Virus record (IMG/VR): IMGVR_UViG_3300010885_040662
Location: 1-35,464 of that record
DNA from: a virus
DNA length: 35,464 bases
Reading direction: 5' to 3' (one strand)
Below the pieces are notes generated by a model. That model saw only the letters and a list, made by a program, of their open reading frames with translations, was not told the DNA's origin and did not search any database. The position numbers and the translations under genes are program-made. Below, piece after piece: positions 6,326-13,451 of this stretch (positions are counted from its first letter, which is position 1; each line of letters opens with the position of its first letter).

Positions 6326-6662
6326 CCTTTATCCTTTCTGTATCATTTACTGGCCATTCGACCAGTCGAGGTATTCCATCTAGTGCGATTGTTACTGCTT
6401 CGTATTCATCAAGTCCATTTATTTTGTGAAGATGGACTGTGCTGAATACTGTGGCTTGAAAAGCATCGCCACGTGCATCAAAAGCTAGGATTCTGTCGCC
6501 AACTTTCATGCTGTCTGCCTTTTCTTTTTGTAGCAATAGGAAAGCTTTGGTTTCACAGGTTGCACAAAATACATTGTCTGCAATACCACCACACAATTCA
6601 CATCGTTCTCGCGGTGCGGGACGAAATGAATTGTATTCTTGGTCATCTAGCCATTGGCTCAT
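6318..6662 (-). CDS. Zinc-ribbon hypothetical protein, 114 aa
   Basis: CELCGG and FCATC near residues 21-36 form a plausible zinc site (C21, C24, C33, C36) at the N-terminus of a protein that then becomes a beta-rich domain (KVGDRILAFDARGDAFQATVFSTVHLHKINGLDEYEAVTIALDGIPRLVEW). The KVGDRILA start of that domain resembles small barrel folds used for nucleic-acid or protein contacts, but no family is recognised. It overlaps the methyltransferase start by eight bases, so the two are co-translated; an accessory role in methylation is possible but unproven. Confidence 0.68.
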   Translation of the reverse strand: MSQWLDDQEYNSFRPAPRERCELCGGIADNVFCATCETKAFLLLQKEKADSMKVGDRILAFDARGDAFQATVFSTVHLHKINGLDEYEAVTIALDGIPRLVEWPVNDTERIKDE

Positions 6663-6679
6663 ATGACAAGGCTACTATC

Positions 6680-7171
6680 TTAAGACCCTGATATGCCAGC
6701 ATCATACTTTTCTGCACAAATTATGCAGATTTTGCCTTCTGGGCGCATTGTTGTAGCTTTTCTTAAACCACAAGATGGGCAATAAATTTCTGGTTTAATG
6801 TTGTTCCATCGGTCTACTTCTACTGCTCCAATAGCGGCATAAGCAGCTATGTCAGCAAACGCATCACGCAGGCTTTCGTTAGCCATAATGACTTTGCCGG
6901 TGTCAAGATATTGTTTTACTGCGCTGTGTAGGCGAGCCATTTTGTCTTGCATTCGGATAGCTACACCAATCCAAGCTGGCAGGCCGAAGGCTTCGGTCAT
7001 GCGTATGTTGGCTAGTGGGTCTTTTCCGGTGCCATAGTCCGCAGCTTTGCGAGCGTGTAATGCTTTCATAGATTCAAGCTCAGCTAAGAATGCTGGGTCT
7101 CCAGCAGATTTGTGTTCAAAGTGCATGGTTTCATATGGCCAGCCTGGTTCGCGTGTTATGTCAGGCAACAC
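6680..7171 (-). CDS. DUF1599/MazG-like nucleotide-associated domain fused to a zinc ribbon
   Basis: The start is GTG 7171. Residues around 35-110 have the pattern ALHARKAADYG, DPLANIRMTEAFG, AIRMQDKMARL, and ESLRDAFADIAAYAAIGAVEVDRW, which matches the DUF1599 (nucleotide-modification-associated domain 1) and all-alpha NTP pyrophosphohydrolase look, where E and D residues bind Mg-nucleotide. A C-terminal CPSC and CIIC pair adds a zinc ribbon. Such proteins are thought to act on nucleotide pools in phages. Next to an adenine methyltransferase this suggests nucleotide or base handling, but the substrate is not evident. The gene overlaps the upstream frame by 11 bases. Confidence 0.75.
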   Translation of the reverse strand: MLPDITREPGWPYETMHFEHKSAGDPAFLAELESMKALHARKAADYGTGKDPLANIRMTEAFGLPAWIGVAIRMQDKMARLHSAVKQYLDTGKVIMANESLRDAFADIAAYAAIGAVEVDRWNNIKPEIYCPSCGLRKATTMRPEGKICIICAEKYDAGISGS

Positions 7172-7406
7172 GCACTTCCATTTCTAAAGTTTGTAGGTAG
7201 GCAAGAGTGTCGTCTTTTGACAGAGTGCCAAGATGAAACTCGCGCACAATTGCTGTGGCTTCTGAGTCAACAATTTTGACACATTTTTTTTGCTCGTCGT
7301 GACCGACATAGCAGGGCCACCACTTTGCGTGGATCTGGCACACTGGCGCATACTTTTCTGCCAGAGCATCTTCTGCTTGGATGGATTCCATACTGAACTC
7401 ACTCAT
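7161..7406 (-). CDS. Hypothetical protein, 81 aa
   Basis: ATG 7406 is preceded by AAAGGAGCAACC. The product MSEFSMESIQAEDALAEKYAPVCQIHAKWWPCYVGHDEQKKC... has C23, H26, C32, H36 and C42, which could form a small metal site, followed by a helical tail (KDDTLAYLQTLEMEVRVA). No family recognised. Overlaps with both neighbours (8 and 11 bases) place it firmly in the early operon. Confidence 0.66.
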   Translation of the reverse strand: MSEFSMESIQAEDALAEKYAPVCQIHAKWWPCYVGHDEQKKCVKIVDSEATAIVREFHLGTLSKDDTLAYLQTLEMEVRVA

Positions 7407-7521
7407 TTGGTTGCTCCTTTGCTTCCGTCCATTTGTTTTTGTTCATTGGGCAGCGATGCCCGACTTCTTTGGCTAGTGCTTTAGTAATCAGCTCACATTT
7501 GGGGCATTTATACGTACGCAT
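7399..7521 (-). CDS. Zinc microprotein, 40 aa (CPKC...HRC type)
   Basis: ATG 7521 opens 40 codons ending at TGA 7399-7401. The product MRTYKCPKCELITKALAKEV then GHRCPMNKNKW has C6, C9, H22 and C24, the same arrangement as the 57-residue protein at 2963-3136. It overlaps the downstream gene by eight bases and the upstream gene by 14. The motif conservation and coupling support translation. Function unknown. Confidence 0.6.
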   Translation of the reverse strand: MRTYKCPKCELITKALAKEVGHRCPMNKNKWTEAKEQPNE

Positions 7522-7777
7522 ATAGTAGTCCTCTTACTTGGTCGAGTGCTTCCCGTAATTCTAATCTTAGATTAAGCGAGAAACTTACTCGCCAAGCTAG
7601 TTCATCTACTTGACAGCGATAATTCCAGTCCCTTAGGTAACGTGTTGCAAGGTGGTGCAACAATTCGTCACGGGCTTCGGGCACCGCAATCGCACACACC
7701 TGAACTGCGGCTCCCAGCAGATTGTCGTCATCTACTGGGAGCCGAGTCTGGGTTGGCAATGTTACTCGCCGTTCCAA
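7508..7777 (-). CDS. Hypothetical helical protein, 89 aa
   Basis: The apparent start is TTG 7777 just inside the end of the RHH gene; GGAAG lies close upstream. The product contains amphipathic helices (LLGAAVQVCAIAVPEARDELLHHLATRYLRDW and LAWRVSFSLNLRLELREALDQVRGLL). No motif identifies a family. It follows the small RHH protein in the same operon, so it might be a partner, but there is no direct sign. Start uncertain because TTG is the only early candidate. Confidence 0.55.
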   Translation of the reverse strand: MERRVTLPTQTRLPVDDDNLLGAAVQVCAIAVPEARDELLHHLATRYLRDWNYRCQVDELAWRVSFSLNLRLELREALDQVRGLLYAYV

Positions 7778-7917
7778 ACTTCCAGGATATTTCGAACTAT
7801 ATGTGAGCGAAATGTACCTGCAAGTTGAGCTTCTTTGTCTAACGCATCCAGAATATACGTAGGTATACGGACGGTTAGCATGGTGTCGTTGATACCGTCG
7901 TTACTAGAAGTAATCAT
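7762..7917 (-). CDS. Ribbon-helix-helix (CopG/Arc-like) DNA-binding protein
   Basis: From ATG 7917 the product has 51 residues: MITSSNDGIND then MLTVRIPTYILDALDKEAQLAG and TFRSHIVRNILEVW. This is a beta strand (MLTVRIP) followed by two helices, the canonical RHH layout, with the strand at the position that contacts DNA. An internal Met before the strand is an alternative start. The frame is open upstream to 8010 but that part lies in the SSB gene. Overlap with the SSB stop is 14 bases. It is the best candidate for a small transcription repressor in the early block. Confidence 0.72.
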   Translation of the reverse strand: MITSSNDGINDTMLTVRIPTYILDALDKEAQLAGTFRSHIVRNILEVWNGE

Positions 7918-8305
7918 TGTTATCAGCGACCGCAGCCTTGATGGTGTCGAATACATCGCCACCACGTTCACCGCGGTTGAGTGTTGCGTTGTTCCAACGC
8001 ACTGACGCACCTACATCGGTTGCTACGCACTCAATCTTACTGCGCTTAGCACCGTCTGGGGCATCCCAAGTACGCTGTTCAAGGCGACCCACAACAATGA
8101 TGCGATCGCCCTTGTTAAAGGACTCGCTGACGTGCAGAGCAAGATCACTCCACGACACGCAGTCGAAGTATGAAGTTTGCTCTCCGCCATCCCACTTGCG
8201 GTTGATTGCGATTGAGAACGAAACGTAGGGCTTCTGGGCGTTCGTATAACGAAGCTCAGGGTCCTTGGTCAAGTTCCCAACTAGGGTTACGCTACTGTCT
8301 GCCAT
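7904..8305 (-). CDS. ssb: Single-stranded DNA-binding protein (first copy)
   Basis: The 133 residues match the bacterial-type SSB OB fold: VTLVGNLTKDPELRYTNAQKPYVSFSIAINRK, then TSYFDCVSWSDLALHVSESFNKGDRIIVVGRLEQRTWDAPDGAKRSKIECVATDVGASVRW. The C-terminus is short and ends DNNDYF, a weak version of the acidic-aromatic tip that recruits partner proteins. It coats ssDNA during phage replication and recombination. It begins exactly at the stop of the ERF gene (TAATG). A second divergent SSB lies at 14560-14931. Confidence 0.93.
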   Translation of the reverse strand: MADSSVTLVGNLTKDPELRYTNAQKPYVSFSIAINRKWDGGEQTSYFDCVSWSDLALHVSESFNKGDRIIVVGRLEQRTWDAPDGAKRSKIECVATDVGASVRWNNATLNRGERGGDVFDTIKAAVADNNDYF

Positions 8306-8946
8306 TAGAAGGGTTCCTCTCCAGGCTTGTATTCAGTTGTGGAGGACTTCTCCATCAACTCATTAATCCAACTTGATGCCTCGGCACTAGTCAGTTCACG
8401 TGGACTTTTCTTCCACTTGGTTTGAGTCTCAGCACCTAAATCAAGACCTTGCTTTTCCAAAAGACCCTTGAGCATAGTGCCCTGTTTTTGTGAAATTGGC
8501 TTGTTGGGTGAGGCTTGTGGCCGTTCCTGAGGTGCACTGGGTTGCTTAGAGGCAGCGTTACCGTCGTCATCGTCGTCAGCTACAAGACCAAGGATGGCCA
8601 TGTATGAATAACGACGAGCATAAGTGATTGCACTACCCTGCCCCTGAGAATCCTGCTTGGTAAGCAACAGGCGCATACGGCTCACAAGATACTGACCGCT
8701 GGTGTGCAGTAGCCAAGTTTCCAGTGTATCGTTGTCAAGTTCATAGCCAATGTGCTGGCTTACGGCAAGACCGTGTTTGGCAAGGATAGGTGATGCTGTT
8801 TCAATTACTTGGGGAAGACCAGCGTACTTGCTTTTAAAAAACGGGTTGGTGCTGTCTTTAGGGATTGCAGTGAACTCGCCTTGGGCCTTGACTAAAGCTA
8901 TTGCTAGCTGGTCAAGAGGTTGATCCTCAAAGGAATGTATACTCAC
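8305..8946 (-). CDS. erf: ERF-family single-strand annealing protein
   Basis: Start taken at GTG 8946, with AAGGAG eight bases upstream; the frame stays open to 9012 but that lies in the neighbour. The 213-residue protein shows the ERF hallmark: LDQLAIALVKAQGEF at the N-terminus, NPFFKSKYAGLPQVIE (35-49), and GQGSAITYARRYSYMAILGLVADDDDDGN (102-130). The C-terminal part is Pro/Gln-rich, then helical (KWKKSPRELTSAEASSWINELM) and ends EEPF, an SSB-tip-like tail. ERF proteins anneal complementary strands for recombination-dependent replication and circularisation. SSB directly downstream and a RecB-like exonuclease upstream complete the module. Confidence 0.93.
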   Translation of the reverse strand: MSIHSFEDQPLDQLAIALVKAQGEFTAIPKDSTNPFFKSKYAGLPQVIETASPILAKHGLAVSQHIGYELDNDTLETWLLHTSGQYLVSRMRLLLTKQDSQGQGSAITYARRYSYMAILGLVADDDDDGNAASKQPSAPQERPQASPNKPISQKQGTMLKGLLEKQGLDLGAETQTKWKKSPRELTSAEASSWINELMEKSSTTEYKPGEEPF

Positions 8947-9230
8947 TCTGTGCTCCTTGTTAGGTTTTCGATAATGCCTTGCCACTTCACATCTTCTACG
9001 ATTGCATTCCACAAACGAGTGTCAGCTGATGCAACAATTGCTAGTGCGATGAATGCCATAAAGATAATTCCAGGCTCAACGTTGGATGCTTCTGTCAGTA
9101 CGGCTCGCAGTGCGTCTTTCAAGGTCTCAATGTCAGGCAATGAATTGCCATCGGTAATACCTACACGTAGAGCTTTGACTGCAAAGTTCGCAAGATCAAT
9201 GCCTTCATTTTTCATCTCAAATTTTTCCAT
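8943..9230 (-). CDS. Hypothetical protein between exonuclease and annealase, 95 aa
   Basis: ATG 9230 gives 95 residues (MEKFEMKNEGIDLANFAVKALRVG...). A hydrophobic stretch PGIIFMAFIALAIVASAD near the middle could be a buried helix or a weak membrane segment. No family recognised. It sits between the RecB-like exonuclease and the ERF annealase with a two-base gap and a four-base overlap, so it is probably a part of the recombination operon, perhaps an adaptor; that is inference from position only. In-frame Met codons at 9278 fall in the exonuclease gene and were not used. Confidence 0.65.
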   Translation of the reverse strand: MEKFEMKNEGIDLANFAVKALRVGITDGNSLPDIETLKDALRAVLTEASNVEPGIIFMAFIALAIVASADTRLWNAIVEDVKWQGIIENLTRSTE

Positions 9231-9232
9231 GT

Positions 9233-10084
9233 TTAACTTTCTGGCATAGGAACAATGCCGTCGCCATCGATGAAGCATCGGTCACTGTATTCGCAGTAAC
9301 CTCCGCACTTCCAATAGCGGTCGATGTTGATGTGGGTAGTATCTCCATCCACATGCGATACAAACTCACGGTCAGGCAAGAATCCCTGCCCAATTGAGGT
9401 TGCAATATTTTCGACGCGACGGAGTTCGGCTTCTGCAGCAGGACGCCACACGTCCTCAGGAATAGTCCACTCGGCAATGAAGCGTTCGTAGTCCGTAAAC
9501 CCAATGTCGCCAGCGATGCCTTGTGACACACACTCAAGAGCAATGCTTCCAATGATTACTGTCTGGCAGTCATTAGCCATAGCGTTAAGCCCTGACTGAA
9601 TAATTGCGCTGACCGCTGGGCCTTCTGGATTTTCCACTTTGCGAGCACGACGTTTAAGTCCGATTTGTTTGTCAAACTTAGTTGCACCCATGGTCTTGAG
9701 TTCATACAAGACATTGCCACCATCCCAGTCGGGGAAAACTTTAATCATGTTTCCTTCTGGAATGACTGCGTCGCAGTGGCCACTGATGAGACCGCTCAAT
9801 TTTGTAGCGGTCTCGAAAGTGGCACTGGGAAAGCGTCGGGACAATGAATCCTGGAGCCACTCATGAATACGAGTGCCTAGTCCAGTGACCCATACGCCAC
9901 CAGCGTCCATAGTGGATTCTTCTTGTGGATCTGTGGCGACGTAGGCTAGATATCGTGAGCAGTCACCTGCGCCACTGTACCTAAAGGGTGTGTCGCCAGC
10001 GGTTGGTTTACGCCCCCGCTCCTTCTCTTGTTGTGTCCACTCCCTGATCAGAGAGTCTGTTAACCGGATCTGACTCGGTTCCAT
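9233..10084 (-). CDS. RecB/Cas4-like PD-(D/E)xK exonuclease with iron-sulphur cysteines
   Basis: The 283-residue protein carries a RecB-type nuclease core: H74-E75 in GTRIHEWLQ, D105 in SGHCDAVI, and E128-x-K130 in VLYELKTMG. Four cysteines fit the Cas4/AddB-type 4Fe-4S staple: C42 in GDCSRYLAY and C260, C264 and C270 in YWKCGGYCEYSDRC. It would resect dsDNA ends to give single strands for the ERF annealase two genes downstream. ATG 10084 follows a near-perfect AAAGGAGG. The first 77 bases of the gene overlap the end of a small membrane-protein gene. Confidence 0.88.
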   Translation of the reverse strand: MEPSQIRLTDSLIREWTQQEKERGRKPTAGDTPFRYSGAGDCSRYLAYVATDPQEESTMDAGGVWVTGLGTRIHEWLQDSLSRRFPSATFETATKLSGLISGHCDAVIPEGNMIKVFPDWDGGNVLYELKTMGATKFDKQIGLKRRARKVENPEGPAVSAIIQSGLNAMANDCQTVIIGSIALECVSQGIAGDIGFTDYERFIAEWTIPEDVWRPAAEAELRRVENIATSIGQGFLPDREFVSHVDGDTTHINIDRYWKCGGYCEYSDRCFIDGDGIVPMPES

Positions 10085-10223
10085 CTGTAGCCTCCTTTGG
10101 CTGTATACTGTAGATGTATCCTAGCAGGTTATTGATTCCAATGCCAATGTTGGCAACGCCCATAGTGGCGAAAACATTAATGGCCAAGCTCAAACTAACG
10201 ATGATAAGAATTGCAATTTCCAT
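10008..10223 (-). CDS. Small single-TM membrane protein, 71 aa
   Basis: AAGGAG precedes ATG 10223. The product begins MEIAILIIVSLSLAINVFATMGVANIGIGINNLLGYIY, one or two hydrophobic segments, and ends in a polar tail (PKEATDGTESDPVNRLSDQG...). The last 77 bases lie in the exonuclease gene in another frame. Function unknown; small early membrane proteins of phages are often superinfection or host-envelope modulators, but nothing here proves it. Confidence 0.68.
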   Translation of the reverse strand: MEIAILIIVSLSLAINVFATMGVANIGIGINNLLGYIYSIQPKEATDGTESDPVNRLSDQGVDTTREGAGA

Positions 10224-10225
10224 AA

Positions 10226-10546
10226 TTACTCCTTGTTGTTGGCGGTAACCACCGATGGGGGGTTCTCGACAAGAGAGGCTGCAACCTTGGAGTCGCCTCG
10301 CCCATCGGGGTCACCATCGCTTAGTATACCAGTTGGCGGAAAATAAAACACGGTGCTCCAGCCTTCAATGTCATCAATGTGAAGATCATCTGCCTGGCAT
10401 GTGGGGCAGGGTGGGTGGTCTTCATCAAAAGCAAGATCAAAGTCTTCTTCTAAAGCGTACCAATGGCAGGTATAGCATCTAACAATGTATACCTTGGCTT
10501 TTTTATACCCTCCTGCCATTTGCATTCTGCCAGAGAGACCCTCCAT
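10226..10546 (-). CDS. Zinc-ribbon hypothetical protein, 106 aa
   Basis: CYTC and CPTC (near residues 24-27 and 47-50) give a four-cysteine zinc site: VYIVRCYTCHWYALEEDFDLAFDEDHPPCPTCQADDL. The remainder is acidic and likely flexible. The start at ATG 10546 overlaps the upstream stop (TAATG) and lies in the loop of a perfect 8-bp hairpin (10533-10558), so translation may depend on ribosomes finishing the previous gene. Internal Met codons near residues 9 and 11 are alternatives. No family recognised. Confidence 0.66.
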   Translation of the reverse strand: MEGLSGRMQMAGGYKKAKVYIVRCYTCHWYALEEDFDLAFDEDHPPCPTCQADDLHIDDIEGWSTVFYFPPTGILSDGDPDGRGDSKVAASLVENPPSVVTANNKE

Positions 10547-10558
10547 TAGAGGTCTCTC
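10533..10558 (-). promoter_or_regulatory. Stem-loop holding a start codon in its loop
   Basis: GAGAGACC at 10533-10540 and GGTCTCTC at 10551-10558 form a perfect 8-bp stem around a 10-base loop. On the leftward transcript the loop contains the TAATGG where one gene stops and the next starts. A translation gate opened by ribosomes leaving the upstream gene is a reasonable reading. The stem also encodes the end of one protein and start of the other. Confidence 0.5.
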
Positions 10559-10977
10559 ATGACAGATTGCAAAACGACAATTCTGGAGATAAGATTCGCT
10601 ATGTGATCGCGCACGACGATGTTGTCGTCCTGATGGTAGTTGGCATATTCACGACAAAGATCACTTAGCGACTGGACTAAGACCATGCTGATATCTTTGG
10701 TTGTTACAACTGGCTTGTCTTTCACGACATTGCCGTTGCGCACAATGGAGATGCCAGCAACTTTTCTGCCGTCCCATTCACTGTAGAGCTTGCGAATGAA
10801 GCCATTGCGGTTGAGATTTGAAATTTCCGCCATGAGCGTTGTCCGCTTAGTCTTTGGAAACATCTTTTGGAGCGTGGTGTATAGATCATCATCATCTGAG
10901 ATGATACTACCTTTATTGGTAAGTTCGTCCACAATCATGTTGCGAACAGAAGCTTGGTATACTGGGGTCATACCCAT
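10546..10977 (-). CDS. Putative winged-helix protein, 143 aa
   Basis: The sequence VRNMIVDELTNKGSIISDDDDLYTTLQKMFPKTKRTTLMAEISNLNRNGFIRKLYSEWDGRKVAGISIVR looks like a winged helix: helices, then a possible recognition helix (KRTTLMAEISNLNRNG) and a two-strand wing (FIRKLYS ... GISIVR). The C-terminal half is helical. It is the first gene of the compact leftward block and lies directly behind two copies of the 22-bp repeat (11017-11080), so it may be a regulator or be regulated there. GAAGGAATC precedes ATG 10977. Family not recognised; the fold is inferred. Confidence 0.6.
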   Translation of the reverse strand: MGMTPVYQASVRNMIVDELTNKGSIISDDDDLYTTLQKMFPKTKRTTLMAEISNLNRNGFIRKLYSEWDGRKVAGISIVRNGNVVKDKPVVTTKDISMVLVQSLSDLCREYANYHQDDNIVVRDHIANLISRIVVLQSVMRDL

Positions 10978-11016
10978 GATTCCTTCTTTCTGTGGTTTTG
11001 GTGTCGGTGTTCGTTT

Positions 11017-11038
11017 AAGGCAACTATGTCCTCAGGAA
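11017..11038 (-). repeat. 22-bp intergenic repeat, copy 1
   Basis: Contains the core GGCAACTATGTCC shared by all four copies, followed by TCAGGAA and preceded by TTAA. It lies 40 bases upstream of the leftward start at 10977. Copy 3 has the same TTAA flank and a similar 35-base distance to its gene. Operator or leader element is the best guess. Confidence 0.8.
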
Positions 11039-11058
11039 CGTATATGCTTTTTGTTATG

Positions 11059-11080
11059 TAGGCAACTATGTCCTGAGGAA
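11059..11080 (-). repeat. 22-bp intergenic repeat, copy 2
   Basis: Same 13-base core GGCAACTATGTCC, followed by TGAGGAA. It is 42 bases from copy 1, in the same orientation and close to four helical turns away, so bound proteins would sit on one DNA face. Both precede the winged-helix-like gene at 10546-10977. Confidence 0.8.
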
Positions 11081-11106
11081 TTAACCTCCGTTGGAAACCT
11101 AGTTAG

Positions 11107-11136
11107 CAGGCCACCCAGGGAGTGATGGGTGACCTG
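11107..11136 (-). terminator. Possible terminator or 3' hairpin after the amidotransferase gene
   Basis: CAGGCCACCC (11107-11116) and GGGTGACCTG (11127-11136) pair over ten positions; the single mismatch becomes a G-U pair on the leftward transcript, so the structure suits that strand. It follows the stop at 11153. No good U-run follows, so termination efficiency is doubtful. Confidence 0.45.
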
Positions 11137-11152
11137 CAACCAGGGCGAGGGA

Positions 11153-12085
11153 CTAGAAAGCCTCCTCTAATGAAGCATCTGTCAAGGAGACAATCTGACA
11201 GGTGCATTCAAACTCTGCGCAAACGAAGCAGACGTAGCAGAAACTGCACTCGTCTTCGCCTTCGATAATCATCTGACCGCAGTCACCGCACTTCCAGCCG
11301 ATATTGAAGCCGTCTTCGTCGATGATTTCAACGGGTACTGGCAGATCTGCGTATGATTCGTCCCAAAAGGTGTCCTCTCGGGGCGTGCCATACATCTGCT
11401 TTTCCCATGCGGTGGCTTCTTTGTCGCTGTCGTAGTAATAGCCATCACCCCAAGCAGGGCTAGCGCCGTAATGTGTTGCTAGTTGCGTGTTGGTGGCTAC
11501 TGGCTTGTAGAAGCAGGAACTATTGGAGTACCAGTGATCGCCAATCCACTCGCCACGCTTCTCACCAATGATGGAGAGAGGCTCTAAGCCATGCTGAGCA
11601 GTGAGCAGAACCAGCTTGTTGCTGGAACCAGTCCAGGTCTCAAGAATGCCTGCGAGGTTAGGGTCTTGGAAGCCCCGAGCACCGCCCATGCGTGGCAAAA
11701 TGTCGTTGGCAAAGAAGCCTGAGTCTGATCGTGGGTCATCCTTGGCCATGTTTACAGACAAGATGCCGTTATGAAACAACACCGAGTGCTCGTCTTTGCC
11801 GACTTGCCATGGGTGGCAGTTATCAACTGTGGACTTGCCATGCGTTGTGATGCGGGCGTGGTACGCACTGGCTAGTACGTAGTCGCCATGCAACTCAAGC
11901 ATGTCTAGGTATGAATCAATGGCATCAGTTGCGTTCATTGAGCGGTACGTGATGAGTTCACGGTCTTTGTCAGTCAGGCCAATCACGATACCCCAGCCGA
12001 AGCCGTCCGGATTTGACCAACTGCCAGTTTCCAACTCGCTGTACGATGGGGCTGATGATCCTCTAGTTGCTATGATTACACACAT
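11153..12085 (-). CDS. Class II glutamine amidotransferase (GAT-II, Ntn hydrolase) with C-terminal Cys-rich zinc motif
   Basis: The 310-residue protein starts MCVIIA, so after Met removal C2 becomes the N-terminal nucleophile. Further GAT-II signatures are SNPDGFGWGI (24-33), YHARITTHG (75-83), CHPW (90-93) and FHNG (104-107), which form the glutaminase pocket that releases ammonia from glutamine. The C-terminus has eight cysteines from C266 to C296 (CGDC, CSFC, CFVC, CTC), likely two zinc sites. It overlaps the amidoligase stop by ten bases, so the two are co-translated. GAT-II proteins paired with amidoligases have been proposed from genome context to make or recycle amide or isopeptide modifications. 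The target is unknown. Confidence 0.87.
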   Translation of the reverse strand: MCVIIATRGSSAPSYSELETGSWSNPDGFGWGIVIGLTDKDRELITYRSMNATDAIDSYLDMLELHGDYVLASAYHARITTHGKSTVDNCHPWQVGKDEHSVLFHNGILSVNMAKDDPRSDSGFFANDILPRMGGARGFQDPNLAGILETWTGSSNKLVLLTAQHGLEPLSIIGEKRGEWIGDHWYSNSSCFYKPVATNTQLATHYGASPAWGDGYYYDSDKEATAWEKQMYGTPREDTFWDESYADLPVPVEIIDEDGFNIGWKCGDCGQMIIEGEDECSFCYVCFVCAEFECTCQIVSLTDASLEEAF

Positions 12086-13395
12086 TCTTTGTCTCCTTTT
12101 GCGACGTTGTCGTAGCGATAGTTATCTTGGATGGTTCTTCCGACCTTGAAACGATTGCCCTCAAAGATGTATGAGGCATTCGGATAGGTGGTCTTGTTTT
12201 CGATGACCCACTCTTTGATGCTGTCCCACGATGATGCACCGAGGACGATGTCGCGAGTGGTCATTGTGGCTGTATACTGAGTAAGTGCATGCACCAACTC
12301 GATAGCGCCCAGTACTCTGGCACCAGCAAGCGACGAGCGGAACGTACGAACCTCAACAGTTGCTGAGTTCCAGAAGTTCACTGCGTCCGAGTGGCTACCA
12401 CTGCGTTGGCCGATAGCTTTCTTGACTGCACCGCCCTGACGGAGGCCGTCAAAGGATGCGTAGCTAGCGTCACGTCCGCAGAACTCGACCATGCCAGGCT
12501 GATTGCTGGCGATGATGTAAGCGAAGCGACCAATGTGGCCCTGCGAGTTGAACGCTCGCCTATCCATGTGGACGTGCAAGCCAGTGGAACTACGCTCCCA
12601 AGCTTTGCCACCCATGCTGGATATCGTGGCGAGTGCGTCGGCGAGTTGGTCACCGAGTGCCTGCCATGATGCCAGTGTGCGTGGGTGACTAACAAGTTCG
12701 ACACCCCAACTCAATGAGCCGTCGTGCTTGGCATAGTATGCCTCTGTGCCGCCGTTCATTGTGTCTAAGAAGCGTTCTGCAATCTCGCTTGGCGAGTATG
12801 CGCCAGTTGCTTCGACTTCTAACTCAACGCCGAAGTATGGTTCAGCAACTGTGAACGCTGGTGCACCCGACTTTGCGTCGCTAGGGACAGAGAAGAAGAT
12901 TGCACGAGGCTTGTAGCTGTAGTCGTGGATTACGCCATCGTCTTCTTCTTGGTCTTGGCAGTTGTTGCAGTACTCGCCATCGCCGTCGTCGTGCGAAAGC
13001 ACAGTGTCGCAACTGTTGCACCAGTAATAACTATCACTGAAGCAACCACCGCATAGTATTTCGTTGTGTACGTTATGCATTCCGGCCCAGTTGTCGTCGA
13101 AGATCACATCACACGCTTCGCATGTGTAGGTATTGTGGTCACAACCCTCGCAGTATCTGCTGAACTCGATCGAGTATGGTCCATGATGTGCTTGCACCAT
13201 TTCATCTTCTGGGAAGTGCTCGTCGCAACCTGTGCATGAGTACAGCAATGCTTCTGCTGAATCCATAGGCTTCATGTCACGCAATGGACCACGTCGTAAG
13301 CTGAAGACCTCCCATTGGTTCATTTCCCATGGGTCGTCGTTTGGCACAACAGTTGTTATGTGCAGTAAGCCTGCACCTCGCATTTCAATAGGCAT
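12076..13395 (-). CDS. Amidoligase-like enzyme (COOH-NH2 ligase fold) with three N-terminal zinc ribbons
   Basis: The 439-residue protein has six CxxC pairs between residues 54 and 146 (C54/57, 82/85, 92/95, 115/118, 126/129, 143/146), enough for three ribbons. An acidic linker follows, then an amidoligase-like domain: YFGVELEVE (187-193), KHDGSLSWGVELVSHP (223-238), TGLHVHMDRR (271-280) and TVEVRTFRSSL (346-356). These conserved E, D, H and R residues match the glutamine-synthetase-related amidoligase family (PF12224-like). It would join a carboxylate to an amine using ATP; the ribbons may dock a protein or nucleic acid. GAGGGAGTAG precedes ATG 13395 and a 22-bp repeat lies 35 bases upstream. 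The downstream gene is a GAT-II partner. Confidence 0.85.
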   Translation of the reverse strand: MPIEMRGAGLLHITTVVPNDDPWEMNQWEVFSLRRGPLRDMKPMDSAEALLYSCTGCDEHFPEDEMVQAHHGPYSIEFSRYCEGCDHNTYTCEACDVIFDDNWAGMHNVHNEILCGGCFSDSYYWCNSCDTVLSHDDGDGEYCNNCQDQEEDDGVIHDYSYKPRAIFFSVPSDAKSGAPAFTVAEPYFGVELEVEATGAYSPSEIAERFLDTMNGGTEAYYAKHDGSLSWGVELVSHPRTLASWQALGDQLADALATISSMGGKAWERSSTGLHVHMDRRAFNSQGHIGRFAYIIASNQPGMVEFCGRDASYASFDGLRQGGAVKKAIGQRSGSHSDAVNFWNSATVEVRTFRSSLAGARVLGAIELVHALTQYTATMTTRDIVLGASSWDSIKEWVIENKTTYPNASYIFEGNRFKVGRTIQDNYRYDNVAKGDKECV

Positions 13396-13429
13396 TTCTA
13401 CTCCCTCTTTCTTTGTATGGTTTGTGTTT

Positions 13430-13451
13430 AAGGCAACTATGTCCTCAGGAA
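13430..13451 (-). repeat. 22-bp intergenic repeat, copy 3
   Basis: Same core GGCAACTATGTCC with TTAA on one side and TCAGGAA on the other; it matches copy 1 over at least the 24-base stretch including TTAA. It lies in the probable leader of the amidoligase/GAT-II operon, between a candidate promoter at 13594-13621 and the start at 13395. Confidence 0.8.

Noticed and set aside
12378-12704. ORFs on both strands inside the amidoligase gene
   Set aside because: Shadow frames of a well-supported gene with strong motifs.
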